Origin: Helianthus annuus
Lineage: Eukaryota > Streptophyta > Magnoliopsida > Asterales > Asteraceae
DNA length: 64,000 bases
Direction of reading: 5' to 3'
Assembly (NCBI RefSeq): GCF_002127325.2
Contig: NC_035437.2
Span: forward strand, 110,314,821-110,378,820
The notes under the pieces are model-generated. The model had not been told where the DNA came from, ran no database searches, and was given only the letters and a program-made list of their open reading frames with translations. The position numbers and the translations under genes were made by a program. This document shows, one piece after another, positions 10,605-22,900 of this stretch (position 1 is the first letter of the stretch; each line of letters starts with the position of its first letter).

Positions 10605-11085
10605 TAGATCCACTTATTTGTCAGTTATGTGGTTCGCTTATTAGGTCCGCTCCAAGGTTCATCATTGACAGATTCGCTCCAGAGATCCGCTCGAAATGTC
10701 ATGTTTTTGAGTGGTTCGCTCGTGAGATCCGCTCATAGGCACCTGTTTGCTGGAGATCCGCTCATTAGGTTCGCTTGTGGTTACATTTAAGTGGTTCGCT
10801 CTTAGGTTGTTATCAGGTTCGCTCGAAAGGTTGTTATCAGGTTCGCTCGAAAGGTTGTTATCAGGTTCGCTCGAAAGGTTGTTATCAGGTTCGCTCGAAA
10901 GGTTGTGATCAGGTTCGCTCTTGAAGAAAAAGTCTGGTTCGCTCTTGGAGTAGTCTTCTGGTTCGCTCATAGTGTTTGGTCTGGTTCGCTAATAGTTGTT
11001 TGATCTGGTCCGCTCATTGGACTGAGACTGGTTCGCTCATTGTTACAAAGTTGGTTCGCTTATTTGGTTTTTAAAGATTCGCTTA
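10605..11085 (+). repeat. Leader array of GGTTCGCTC-type words, element B
   Basis: About twenty GGTTCGCTC, GATCCGCTC and GGTTCGCTTAT words fill the leader. At about 10804-10925 they become a regular tandem repeat of a 24-bp unit (GGTTGTTATCAGGTTCGCTC plus GAAA), about five copies. The position between PBS and gag matches the array in A. Confidence 0.85.
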
Positions 11086-11124
11086 TTTGATCTGTTGTGT
11101 GTTAAGTTCACAGTTGTGGTTAAA

Positions 11125-14100
11125 ATGGAAAACCAAGATTTCTACAACATGTTTGCTGGTAGTGGTGGAGCTGTTCACAGTTTGGCAAGCATCATGCAAA
11201 ACGTCAACTTAGAAAACGAATTGGGAACCATGCAGAAGCCGCCAAAGTTGATGAGTTTAGACGAGTATTCAGGATGGTCCGGGAGATTCAAGAACTGGGT
11301 ACAGGCTAATCATCTTGAATGCTGGATGAAGATTGAACGAAAATATGTACCTCCAATGGATGGGTTGAGTATGTTGAAAACTATTGGAAGTCTTACGGAA
11401 ACGGAACAGATAGATTTTAAGGCAGAGAAGAAGATGGTGAGTATACTGCAGCAAGCGATCAAGGAAGATATTCTGGTGCTGCTACAACATGATGAGAGTG
11501 CGCAATCTATCTGGCAAGCCTTAGAACAAAAGTTTAAAGGTAGTGCTTCCATGATAAAGAGCAAGAAGGCGCTGATTAAGAAAGAGTCTGATATCTTCAC
11601 CGGGATTAAAGGAGAGTCGACGAAGCAGTTGATAGAAAGATATTGTCATTTGGTTGTTGAAATAAGAAGATTAAAAATTGAGAAATCAAATGAAGAGTGG
11701 ATTGACAAACTCTGTGACGCGCTTCCCTATAAAGAGTGGGGAACTTATCTGATGATGTTGAAGAATAGTTCTGACTTTGTGAACTACAGTCTGAGTGTGT
11801 TTATTGAGAAGATAGAAGCTCATGAGCTTGAGCTGCTAAAGATAAAGAAGATGAACTCAGCCAGTATGCCGCAAGACGTGTCGTTGTATACAAAGGTAGT
11901 CCGTCAGCAGCAAATTTTCAAAGTCCCAAGATACAGACCGGGTTCAGTGCTGACAACACCTCAAACGTTACATCAAATGCTTATCAGTCAAGCCATTCTA
12001 CTCCGTTTGCAAATTTTAAGCCAAACGTTAAAGTTCCAGAACAGAGTTCGCCTCAAAGCTCTACTAGATCGAACCAACAGGCATTTGTTTCTGGTGTTCA
12101 ATGCAATATCGCAGTAAACATCAAAAACGGGAATGAGATAACGGAGAATGCTGCCAAGCAACACATTGCATTACTAGCTTCAGTTCTTGAGGCTTATGAT
12201 GGCTTAGTGGCAGGGAGGATCGGTAATCCTGACATGACGAAGGAGGATTACGACCAAATCTATCCCGAAGAGCTTGAATTGATCGACATCAAATGGTGCA
12301 TGGCGAGTTTGGTACGCAGGGCTCAACGTTTTATGGAGATTACTGGCCGGAACAGTCTATCAGGCCCCGATCAAAAGTTAGGGTTTGATAAGTCGAAGGT
12401 TACATGCTTTAAATGTAAAGAACGTGGTCACTTCAAACATGAATGCCCCAACCGTGAAGTGAACAATCATCAAAACCCGTTCACAAACGACTACTACAGA
12501 CAGGCGATCTATCACATACCAAATCAACAGCCAGCTGTCCCGAGGCCTCAGATAGAGAATAAACCGGAGAAGGCGCTCATTGTGAATCAAGATGATGAAA
12601 GAGTCGCTGATGGGTTTAGTTGGGATAAGTTTATTTCGGGAAAAGATGATCAGGCCATGATGGCAGAGGTAGTTGAAATTACTGAGGTTGTTGCTGAATC
12701 AAAGGTTGTTGATGAGGTGGTTCCTGAGATTGCTGATGAAGTGGTTCCTGAGGTTGTTGAAAAAGTTTCTACGGAAAGTGCTGCAGAGATGGAAGAAACA
12801 GTGGCTGAAGTTCTCAACTATCAATCACAGTAGGAGGAATTTGTTTATACAATGAAATCTATTATGCCTCCTAACGTTTTTGATTCTTTTGCAGATTACT
12901 TCGAGGAGCCGAGAACTGGAACTTGCCCCAGATTTGAGGAAGAGAAAGAAGCGGTCGAGGAGGTGATCGACGTTTCCAAAGAAATGACCGGGGAGGTTCT
13001 GAAGGATATTGCAGACAAAGCTTTGATGAGCAAGCTTAAAGAGGTAGACACAGATCTCCAGGAGTCAAAGTCAGTTGATAAGGTGTCGGTTATTGGAGAG
13101 GAAATTGGTGTTCAGGGAGTCGATTTTGTCAAATCGTCTGTGTCAGAGTCAAACCAAGTCGGTAAAATTATGTGTGAGGATAAGATTGTTGTAGAGAATG
13201 TTTCAATCCCCGAAACACCATGTCAAAGTTGTTCACAACCTTGCATGGAGTGTCTTGAAAAAGACACTAAGTATCAGGAATTGAAACAACATACTGATAT
13301 GGTGAAGTTTGATCTAGAACAATTAAAAGAGGCGTATGATACGTTAGCTAGGTCAATCAAAATGATTCAAAAAGAGAGCACTGAAAATGATAAAGCAACA
13401 AAATTGGCACAAGCCACATTGTTTGACAAACAAAGAGAAGTTAATTTTCATCTTGACACGATCGCATCATTTAGAAAAGAACTTGAGTTGGTTAAAATAG
13501 AAAACGACAGAATTGATCAAAAGTTAATGAGCTATGTGGCTTCATCTTATGTGTTAGAACAAATTGTACCTCAACAGCCACATGCTACACCTGTCTTCAA
13601 CAGTGTTCCACCCCCAATGTGGAATCATTACACTTAGAAATATCCAGATAGGGTGGAAGCTGCGTTAAACCTTAAGTTGAAAACCATTGAAAGTGATTTA
13701 CCGGACAACATTGATATCACTTTCACTGCATCTGACACTGATAACGAATCTCGGGTTATCAAAAATGTTATCGATCAGGTGTTGGATGATGAAAGTGAAA
13801 AATCTGAGAAGGCTAATTCTGTGGAGGCTGTCAGTGATTCTGAAGATGATGGGAATTTCGTAGATCGTTATGTGTCAAAATCGGATAAAAGTGCGAATGA
13901 TGATCCGATCATGGTGGTTTACACTATGGTTGGAACTGACAATCTCGAAACCCTCATTTGAAATCAAGAAAATGGAAAATGTTTTGAAAAATGATTCAAA
14001 TCTTGTTAAAGACGATGATGTTGAGTTTGAGTCTGAGCTTGATAAGTTTTTGTCAGAATTTCCCACAATTAACAACAAAATAAAACAAGATGTGAAAGAA

Positions 14101-14208
14101 AAATCTTCAAATGTCACATTTAATTTTCCTAAAACGAATGAAAAGTGCGATGTAGTGTTCGGGTCTGTATCAGAAGTAAAGAAGTCATGGGCATCATTGT
14201 TTGAGTAA
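11125..14208 (+). pseudogene. gag: Gag polyprotein of element B, several breaks
   Basis: ATG at 11125. An intact UBN2-like N-terminal domain runs to about 11880, then a shift near 11900. The next frame (12207-12833) has the zinc knuckle CFKC...GHFKHEC at about 12405-12450. In-frame TAG codons at 12831-12833 and 13635-13637 interrupt the coiled-coil region (about 13200-13560). A last shift near 13960 leads into the C-terminal frame, which ends K-K-S-W-A-S-L-F-E at 14208. No second knuckle is visible, unlike A and E. The protein would be the particle shell; this copy cannot make it whole. Confidence 0.85.
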
Positions 14209-14217
14209 TGTGTTTGT

Positions 14218-17200
14218 GTGTTGGTTGCAGGGGCTGCCCAAGTCGATTCTTTCAAGGTGGATTATGGATAGTGGAGCATCACGCCACATGACTGGGTCTT
14301 TAGCTCTTCTGTATGATGTCAAGTCGATAAACGGAAGCTACGTTGGGTTCACAGGGAACCAAGGAGGCAGAATTGTTGGCCAAGGAAAGTTTACTAATGG
14401 AGTGATATCTTTCGACAAAGTGAACTACATCGTAGAGTTAACAAACAACTTGTTGAGTATATCACAAATCTGTGATAAAGATTTCAGTGTGCATTTTACA
14501 AAGTCTGAGTGTTTGGTTTTGAAACCAGGGTTTAAAATCCCTGATGAGTTGGTGTTGTTGCGCGCTCCGAGGGTTAACGATCTTTATATTTTAGATATGA
14601 GTGCTGCAACGCCAACAACTCATCAAAAACAATGTTTTGTCACAAAATCAAAAGCTACTGAAAAAGAATCGGTAATGTGGCACCGGAAAATGGGTCATAT
14701 TCATGTTCAAAAAATGAATTTTCTGGTGCATAATGATTTAGTTGAGGGTGTAAATGTAAAAAACTTTCATTTGTTCTGATGATTGTATTGCTTGTAAAAA
14801 GGAGAAGCAGATTCGAAAGTCACATCTGCCGAAGATGCTCAACACTATCAGGTTACCTCTTGAGAGATTACACATGGATCTCTTCGGGCCTGTCAACGTC
14901 AAAAGCATCAGCGGGGATTCATATTGCTTGGTGGTGACAGATGATTATACGAGGTTTTCGTGGGTTGCATGCTTGGAGAGAAAAGATGAAACATTCGAGT
15001 CTTTGATGATACTGTTTAAGAAGATGGAAACGGTGTACAAACTGCCAATCCGGAGGATTCGGAGCGATAACGGAACGGAATTCAAGAATAACAAGATGTA
15101 CGAGTACTGCAACGAGAAGGGAATTCTTCATGAATTCAGTGCGCCATACACGCCACAGCAGAACGGCGTAGCTGAACGAAAGAACAGGACCCTGATCGAG
15201 ACTGCGCGTACGATGTTGGCCGATTCCAAGCTTCCGATTTACTTCTGGAGTGAAGCAGTTTCAGCGGCATGTTATACTTTGAATAGAGTTCTAACTGTGA
15301 AGAAATACAAAAAGACATGTTTTGAGCTGCTGCACCGTTACAAGCCAAATCTTGAGTTTCTAGAACCTTTTGGTTCACCCTGCACTTTTATCGATGAGAA
15401 TGGTAAATTCGGAGCATAAGCTAACGAAGGGTTCTTTGTAGGTTACGCCAGCCCGCTAAAAAGGGTGTTCTTGCCATGTCTGGGGAAGGTGATTCAGGTC
15501 CGACACGTGGATTGTCAGAAGCACACTCCATCGCAACAACTTCCCGGACAAAGATTCTTGTTCGACTACGACAAACTCTGGGAGTCGTTTCATTTGCCGT
15601 CCGAGCCGAGTGATGAGGAACTTGCTCTTATGTACCTGTATCAGCAGAATATATCACAGGAGCCAGTATCTAGACCGCTAGATGTTCCTACACCCACCGT
15701 GGGTATTCACGATGATGAAGCAGGACCAAGTGGAACTATTCATGAACCGCCAGAGGAACCAGCTCCGTCATTTGACGTTTCTGACGACTCCGAGGAGGAA
15801 CCCGATCCTACCTTTGACGAGGAACCAAATGAGACATCAGAGGATGCTGTTGATCAAACCGTTGATCTCGATATTTCGAATCTGGAATCGGAAGTAGTTG
15901 TGCCTGATACGGTGATGCCACGGACGTTGTCTTACCACACTTCAGAACAAATCATTGGCGACCTACAAAGTGGTGTCAAGACGAGACATCAAATAGACCA
16001 AGCTTTTACTTGTTTTTACTCTTCTATTGCTGATATGCAGAAAGAAGTCTCACTTAAATGTTTTATTTCGCAGATAGAGCCCAAAACCTACAAAGAGGCA
16101 TTGACCGAAGACAGCTGGGTTAATGCAATGCAGGAGGAACTGCAACAGTTTGAAAAACTGGGCGTCTGGAGACTTGTTGATCTGCCGAAGAATCAGAGGT
16201 TTATCAAGACGAAATGGGTCTTTAAGTGTAAACGAGATGACAGAGGAGTCGTGGTGAGGAACAAGGCACGACTTGTGGTCCAAGGCTTCAGCCAAAAGGA
16301 AGGAATAGACTACGATGAAGTTTACGTACCGGTTGCAAGGCTTGCAGCAATTCGAATTTTTCTAGCCTTTGCATCTTGGAAAAATTTCAAAGTCTATCAA
16401 CTCGATGTTAAATCAGCGTTCTTGTATGGCAAAATCCGAGAAGAAGTATATGTGGGGCAACCGCCGGGGTTCACAGACCCACAACACAAAGACAAAGTGT
16501 ATCTACTGGACAAAGCGCTTTACGGACTTCACCAGGCCCCGAGAGCCTGGTATGAGACGCTTTCGACTTACTTGATGGACAACGGGTTCACAAGAGGCAC
16601 AGTAGACAGCACTTTGTTCACGAAAGAAGAAGCAGGCCACTTGCTGATCGTGCAGATATACGTTGATGATATAATTTTTGGTTCCACCAACGACGATTTG
16701 TGCAAAGAGTTTGAGAGAGTAATGAAGAAGAAGTTCGAAATGAGTTCTATGGGGGAGATGAAGTTCTTCCTCGGGCTGCAGGTAGACCAAATGCCCGACG
16801 GAATCTTCATTCACCAGTCAAAGTATGTAAAGGACGTGCTCGACAAGTTCGACATGACTGATTGCAGTCCTGCATCCACCCCCCTCGCGCAGAATCATGG
16901 TATTTGTCCTGACGAACAAGGCGTGAAGATGGATGAAACATTATACCGATCGATCATTGGTTCGTTAATGTATCTCACAGCTTCCCGTCGCGACATCATG
17001 TATCCCACATGTCTCTGCGCCAGATATCAGTCGAATCCGAAGCAGTCGCACCTGACCATTGCCAAACGCATTTTACGGTATTTGAAGGGTTGCCCAAGCA
17101 TCGGCTTATGGTACCTTCGCTCGAGTGACTTTACTTTATCCGGTTTCGCTGATTCTGATTTTGGTAGCTGTAAGCAGAATGCTAAGTCCACCATTGCTGG

Positions 17201-17651
17201 GTGCCAGTTTTTTGGAACTCGGCTTGTTACCTGGCAGTGCAAGAAACAAACTGCAGTTGCGCTCTCCACGTGTGAGGCTGAGTATGTCTCGACTTCTAGC
17301 TGTTGCTCGCAGATCCTTTGGATCCAACAGCAGATGCGCGACTTCGGTCTGCAATTCTTGGATACACCGATATTTGTGGACAATGAAGCGGCCATAAATG
17401 TTACTAAAAATCCAGTTCACCATTCGAAAACCAAACACATTGAAATCCGTCATCATTTTATACGTGACTGTTATGAGAAGAAATTAATACAGATTGAACA
17501 CGTGAGCACCGATGATCAGAAAGCCGATTTTTACACAAAACCTTTTGATAAAAAGAGATTTTACTATCTTTTGAGGTTAAATGGGTTGAAAAATCTTCAA
17601 TCTGGGAGGGTAATCGTATGTGAAGCCGAGTTGGGCGGCGATCTGACATGA
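14218..17651 (+). pseudogene. pol: Pol polyprotein of element B (PR-IN-RT-RH), broken in integrase
   Basis: Pol starts in the +1 frame relative to the gag end, just after TTGCAG at 14225-14230. The protease D-S-G-A-S is at about 14268. The integrase zinc domain begins W-H-R-K-M-G-H-I-H near 14677; a frameshift near 14775 separates it from the catalytic core (M-D-L-F-G-P, S-D-N-G-T-E-F, N-G-V-A-E-R-K). A TAA at 15417-15419 interrupts the integrase C-terminal part, and the same frame continues to 17651. Reverse transcriptase has Y-V-D-D at 16658-16669. RNase H has A-D-S-D-F-G, S-T-C-E-A-E-Y and the usual end. All catalytic residues I can locate are present. The order PR-IN-RT-RH is diagnostic of Ty1/Copia. 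Confidence 0.92.
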
Positions 17652-18420
17652 ACCTGTGTCGTGTTGTCATTTTTCTTTTGTACAGTTGTATTTCCTGCTT
17701 TTCGATAAAAACAAAAACACAAAAAATATGTTTTAGTTTTAGGGGGAGATATTCGCAGAAAAATACAAAAACATGATAAAATAAAAAATCCAAAAACATT
17801 GAAAAATTCAAAAAGAGTTGTGTAGAATAGGGGAAATGATAGTACATCAGCTAGACGGACACAGTACGCTAAAGATTTGTAATGTAAAAATGTAATTAAG
17901 TAGTCTTGCTAAAGATGTGCTGGTAGGTTTTTACAGAATTAGTAGATCAGTTTGGGATATAAACATAAATTTCACTTGCGTTTACGTGGGGAACACCTCC
18001 AGGATATATAGGTAACCCCTGAAATCCTGTTTGAATGGTCCCGTATTCTGAGATACTAGGTCTTTATGCTCGGTGATATCTGGGGTATTATCCCGGGACT
18101 TCTGCTGTATGGAAATACTGACCTAGTCCCCAGATAATACTTTCCGTAAAAAGCTTTGAAACATAAGCTTCACCCTCAGCAAGCTGATGAAACAATAAAA
18201 TTGATAGTCGCTGCTGTTGAAAATAAAAGATCCTCTAAAGGGGACCCACCTTAAAGTCGAACCGTCATCTCTCTGCTGAACGAAAGTTCTGACCTGAGCT
18301 CTCACAGTTTCGCGTCTACCCCTTTACAGATATCAGCTGTGGTATATTCACCTGTAAGACTGAATACTGGGATCCGGATACGGGAGTATATACTAAGGTG
18401 GGACACATGTAAATGTTTAA
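17652..18420 (+). other. 3' non-coding region of B with conserved structured block
   Basis: It contains an internal AGGGGGAG purine tract (17741-17748), the conserved AAATGATAGTACATCAGC...GCTAAAGATTTG segment (about 17833-17880), and a block at about 17948-18400 shared with A, C, E and X. Within the block is a hairpin at 18085-18140 whose outer arms start GTATTATC and end GATAATAC, and whose inner stem GTAT/ATAC is capped by GGAA. A second small hairpin (GAAC-GAAA-GTTC, 18278-18289) follows. No ORF is conserved here. Confidence 0.75.
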
Positions 18421-19009
18421 GTCTTAAAACACTAATCACGTATCCCGAACAGATTGAAAATTTTGTGAGAATTTAAGTGGATCAATATATCGGCAATCTA
18501 CGTGAACTGTTTAATGCTTAAAATGTAATATCAGCTTAACGGTACTTGTGTTCTGTCGGCAGCTGATATGATCCCCTAACACGCTCACAAAAATATTGTG
18601 TGTACATTGTTTCAGTTTGTCCAGTTAAAATCCAAAAAGATTTTCATGTCTCAACTTATTTTTCGACAACCGATATTGGGGATTGAAAGATCAAAGCCTT
18701 TGTGCAGAACATGTCAGAGGTTGATGAGGGTTGGGTAAGCTGGAGATTGCAAACTGTGATTGGTATTGTGTTTGAAAGTTAAAATGTGTGAATGTTTGAA
18801 ATGTTCGAAAGTTCATTCAGTTGAACTGTTTTTGAAAAGAAACATCTGTATACTTCATAAATCTGATCATCTAAGGTCATTAATTTGGACTTGGTGGGTC
18901 AAACAGTTGACCAAGGTCATTGACTTGGACTTGGTCAGCTGGGTGTCACTGTGCTTAAATCTGAAAATGAAAAAAAAATGAATAAAAAATGATTTTTTTT
19001 GAAAAAAAT
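18421..19009 (+). other. B spacer without recognised genes
   Basis: An AT-rich segment between the structured block and the second word array. I see no coding sequence. It contains a short repeat of AAGGTCATTnANTTGGACTTGG near 18870-18935, also seen in A (about 28803-28865) and E (about 53690-53715). Confidence 0.5.
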
Positions 19010-19850
19010 CTAAAACAGGTTCGCTCTTATGTCACTAACCGGTTCGCTTTTTCATCAATAATGCATTGTGGTCCGCTCATTTGGTAGTGTCACATAAGCG
19101 GACCTATCCCCATATATATATATCACAGGGGTCCGCTTATAATGTCATTACTCACTATTATCCGGTCCGCTTTTCTGTCATACTCTCTGAGGCGATTCGA
19201 GCGATCCTATTTGTTTCATCACTTTCACTCATTGTTTTGCCCGTTTTACATCGATTCTTGTTAGATTGTCTCTATTTCAATCATGGGCAAGCTAAGTAAC
19301 CGTTTAATTTCTGCAATTTCTTGTTAAAATTGTTGGTTCGATTATCTGTTTTGAACGAATCTTGTATGTGTTCCTTTAACTGTCATAAATGTTCAAATTG
19401 AACATGTTATTGAAGTCGTCTGTAGTTGTAGATCATGGTATTATGTGTTAATTGCTTTAATTTGACTGATAACAGATGTATGTCGATGATGTGTATATTC
19501 AGGCTTAGATCTATGGGTGTAGGGAGGCCTTAGATGAAATTAAAGGTCACCCCAGGTCTCGAAATCATGTGTAGAATCTGGTTTTAAGATCAATTTTAGG
19601 TTTTGCCTGCTTTATCAATGATTCACAGTTGATTCACTTGTACAGACAAAGAGGTCCGCTCATTAGTCAACCTAGGTTCGCTCATAAGTCTCACTTTAGG
19701 TCCGCTCATTTGTACCTTGTGTGGTCCGCTTATTTGCATTATGTATGGTCCGCTTATGTGTTCTTTATATGGTCTGCTCATGTGTTCTTCATATGGTTCG
19801 CTTATGTGAACCTGTGTGATCCGCTTTTAAGTCAATGTTGAATTTTAATG
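19010..19850 (+). repeat. Second TTCGCTTAT/TCCGCTCAT word array of B, before the third ORF
   Basis: Two clusters (about 19016-19185 and 19645-19830) of GGTTCGCTC, GGTCCGCTTAT and GGTCCGCTCAT words. They lie just upstream of the third ORF, as the first array lies just upstream of gag. The intervening 450 bp has no such words and no coding sequence. Confidence 0.8.
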
Positions 19851-19854
19851 TATG

Positions 19855-19902
19855 AAATTTTTCTAAGTGTTCTGATTCATGGTTTCTGTGTTTGTTGTGC
19901 AG
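19855..19902 (+). promoter_or_regulatory. Candidate 3' splice site before the third ORF of B
   Basis: A T-rich tract leads to TTGTTGTGCAG ending at 19902. The first 17 bases (aaatttttctaagtgtt) are identical to those before the gag-proximal TTTGCAG of element A (about 1740-1770). A spliced subgenomic RNA for the third ORF is inferred; no transcript evidence is available here. Confidence 0.45.
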
Positions 19903-22900
19903 GCTTCGGCAAATGTTGTATTTGACCCTGTACACAACAGTTGTTGTGATTTGGATGTCGAGAAAAATCCCGAATTGACGAATTTCAGTAGTATTTTGGA
20001 TTTCATGGACCGTATCCCTATTAAGAAAGCGCTGACGGATCAACGGCCGATCTACAGATCTCATTTAAGTCGTTTCTAGAAAAATGCTACTTACGATGAG
20101 GAGAACAAAGTAATCTCTTCGGTGGTTGAAGTGCATGGGAAGTTAGAAACAATTCTAGTGACTGAAGCTTTAGTACGTGAAGTTGTCAATTTTCCCGATG
20201 AAGCTAATTATCCTACACGGTTTCCCGAGAGGATGGTGAAAGGGTGCATGCTGAGGTTGGGATACAGAGGAGCTTTAAATACCGGAAATTATTTGAAGTC
20301 GAAGTTTCAGAAGTCGTTCAAGTTTCTCATTCATTGTATTCTGATTTCTTTAAGTCACACGAAGGGAAGTTACGACCAAATGAGAGACTATCAGATGAAC
20401 ATGTTGACAGCTTTGGTATTGAACAAAAAGTATAATTTCTCTCACATAGTGTTTCATTACATGGCAGAGAATATAACAACCAAAGTTAGGGCGTGGAAAT
20501 ATCCTAGGTTTGTGCAAATGTTGATCGATCATGCATATCCGGAGATTGATAGGAACATTAAAGATGATTTATTGGTGCAAGCTCATATGTCGAACAACAC
20601 TTTGAAGCAGTTGGTGAAGTACCATCCAAATCATCCTGAACCATCACTTGTCATTGAAAATTTTGGCTATATCAAAGATGTAAAGTATGTTGATCCTGAT
20701 CCAGTGGATCATCTAAACTGGAGGAATCAGGAAGAGATGAAAGAGGCATTCTACGCTGATGAGCTGAAGATTCTTGAGAATTTCAAGACAAGAAAGAATG
20801 AATGGTACGTGAAAGAATCTGGAAGGAGACGCATATTGGTGACTCCTACAGCAGAACAAGGTGAAGGTTCTTCGTCTAAACCAAAGAAGAAGCAAAAGAA
20901 AAAGGCTCAAACTATGTTAGTTGATGAACCTGAAGATGATATTCCTGTTGATAATGCTGAAAAGGAACAAAATGTGACTGTTGGAGAAGATCTCTTGTTT
21001 GATATTAATATGCTTGAAACAGGTCCAGACTTTGTTGCAAATGTTGTACAGACTGTAACTGCTGAAGTTCAGAAAGAGAAAGAAAAGGTTATAGATGATA
21101 TTGAAGGTGACGATGTGGACAAAGATACAACTAGTTCATCAAGTTCATCAGATGACGAAGTTGTAGATGAGAATGAACGTCAGAGAAGGATGAAGGAGGA
21201 GATAGAAAAAGAGAAGTTGCTCAAGAAAAGGAAAAGATTAGAAAAGGATGATGATGCTCCTTATGTTCCTTCACCAGAGCATGTTTCTGAATCGCAATCA
21301 ACTCCAAGAGGTAGAAAGAAAGCTGCTGGTCGTAAGAGAGCAACGCCAAAGGTTAGAGTGTCAAAGAGACCTCAGAAGATTGTGCAAAAGAAGCAACCAG
21401 AAAAAGAAAGTCAAAAGCCACCTACACCTCCACATGAACCAACATCACCACAATCACCTATTCACCAATCTCCACCAAGACAACCTATCCCTCCACAACA
21501 ATCATCACCACCCAGACTTCCCACACCTCCAAGACAACCATCACCTACTCCTAAATCAACACCATCACAACAACCAACACTTTTCTCTACACAAGACTTA
21601 TTCGGTACACCTCCACTCACTCAATTGCAACCTGGTTCTTCTAGCAGAGGTCTTCAAACTCCGCAAGATAATTTGTTGGATATTGGTGACTTTGATTTTG
21701 CAAACAATGATCAAGTATTGAAGTTGGAAAAGAAAATGGAGAATGTGATAGCTGAAAACAAGAAGTTGGCAGCTGAGAATAAGAAGGTAGCTGATAGAGA
21801 AAAACTTCTTGCGGCTCGTGTGCAGAAGTTAGAAAGTGAAAATAAAGAGTTGGTGAAGAAAGTTGAAGCTGATCAAAAGAGATTGATATCTTAAAGGTTC
21901 GTGTGACTGAGCTTGAAGAAGAAAAGAATCGACGTGATGATCAGAATAAATACTTCAAGCTAAAAAACAAAGAGCTTGCAGCATCTAAGGCGTTAAAAGA
22001 TCATGAATTCTATATGCTGAACAGAGTGGTTGAAAGTATGCTTGGAACATCGGTCAATCAAAAGTTTGAAGAACTGAAAGTTGAAGACCTTCATGCTGAA
22101 CGTCAAGCTGAACTTGAAAGGCAGATGAAGGATAAGGGTAAAGGAGTTGAAGGAAGTTCATCTGTGCCTGAAATGGCTCTAGTACCTTCAATGGTTACAG
22201 AGAATCCTGAACCGATATCTGCAGTTTCTGGTTTGTTCAAAGAAGAAACTCCAATGCATGAGTTGATTGGTGATGAAGATGAGGAAGTTGATGAAGAGGA
22301 TGATGAAGAAGATGATGATGATGATGAAGTAGTGTTCTCTGCTAGCAGTCATAGTTCAAAAGGTGACGATGATGATGATGCTGCAGGTGGCACTGGTGTA
22401 AGGGTTACAGAAGCTTCTACCGAGAAAGTTGTTGAAGATTTGTTGAATGACACAGTTAATGAAGAATCTGGTGAAGCTACTGGAAAGGGGGAGTTAAGTA
22501 AGTCGCAGATAGTTGAACATTCTGAACAATTGTTCTTGCGCTTAGATGTCTATAGAGAAATGCTAAAAGATGTAAATCCTGAGATTCCATTTGACTTTGA
22601 AGAAGATTTGGAATCGTTTGATGTTAATAAACAGCCATATTACCCGTATAAGTATGTTGAAGAGGCTGATCTTTATGATAGAGTCGAAGTAGAGGATTGT
22701 TCGGATAATGAAGATGTCACTGAAGATACTTCTAAGTATCCATCTTTGATGGAATTCTTTGCTGAAGAGAACAGGGAGGAGTTGAGACAAAAAGTGACAG
22801 AGGCAGTAAATGAAAATGTCTTCGAGAATATGAAGAAAGACGTTGAAAAAGAAGATAGATCGAAGTGGTTTAAAGACAGTCACGAGAGAAAGTTCAAACG

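Noticed and set aside
18180..18230. Hammerhead ribozyme core (CTGATGA...GAAAC-like text)
   Set aside because: B has AGCTGATGAAAC, but the matching position in A reads GCAGATGAAAC and in C reads ATCGATGAAAC, so the CUGA core is not conserved and no stem II/III fits.
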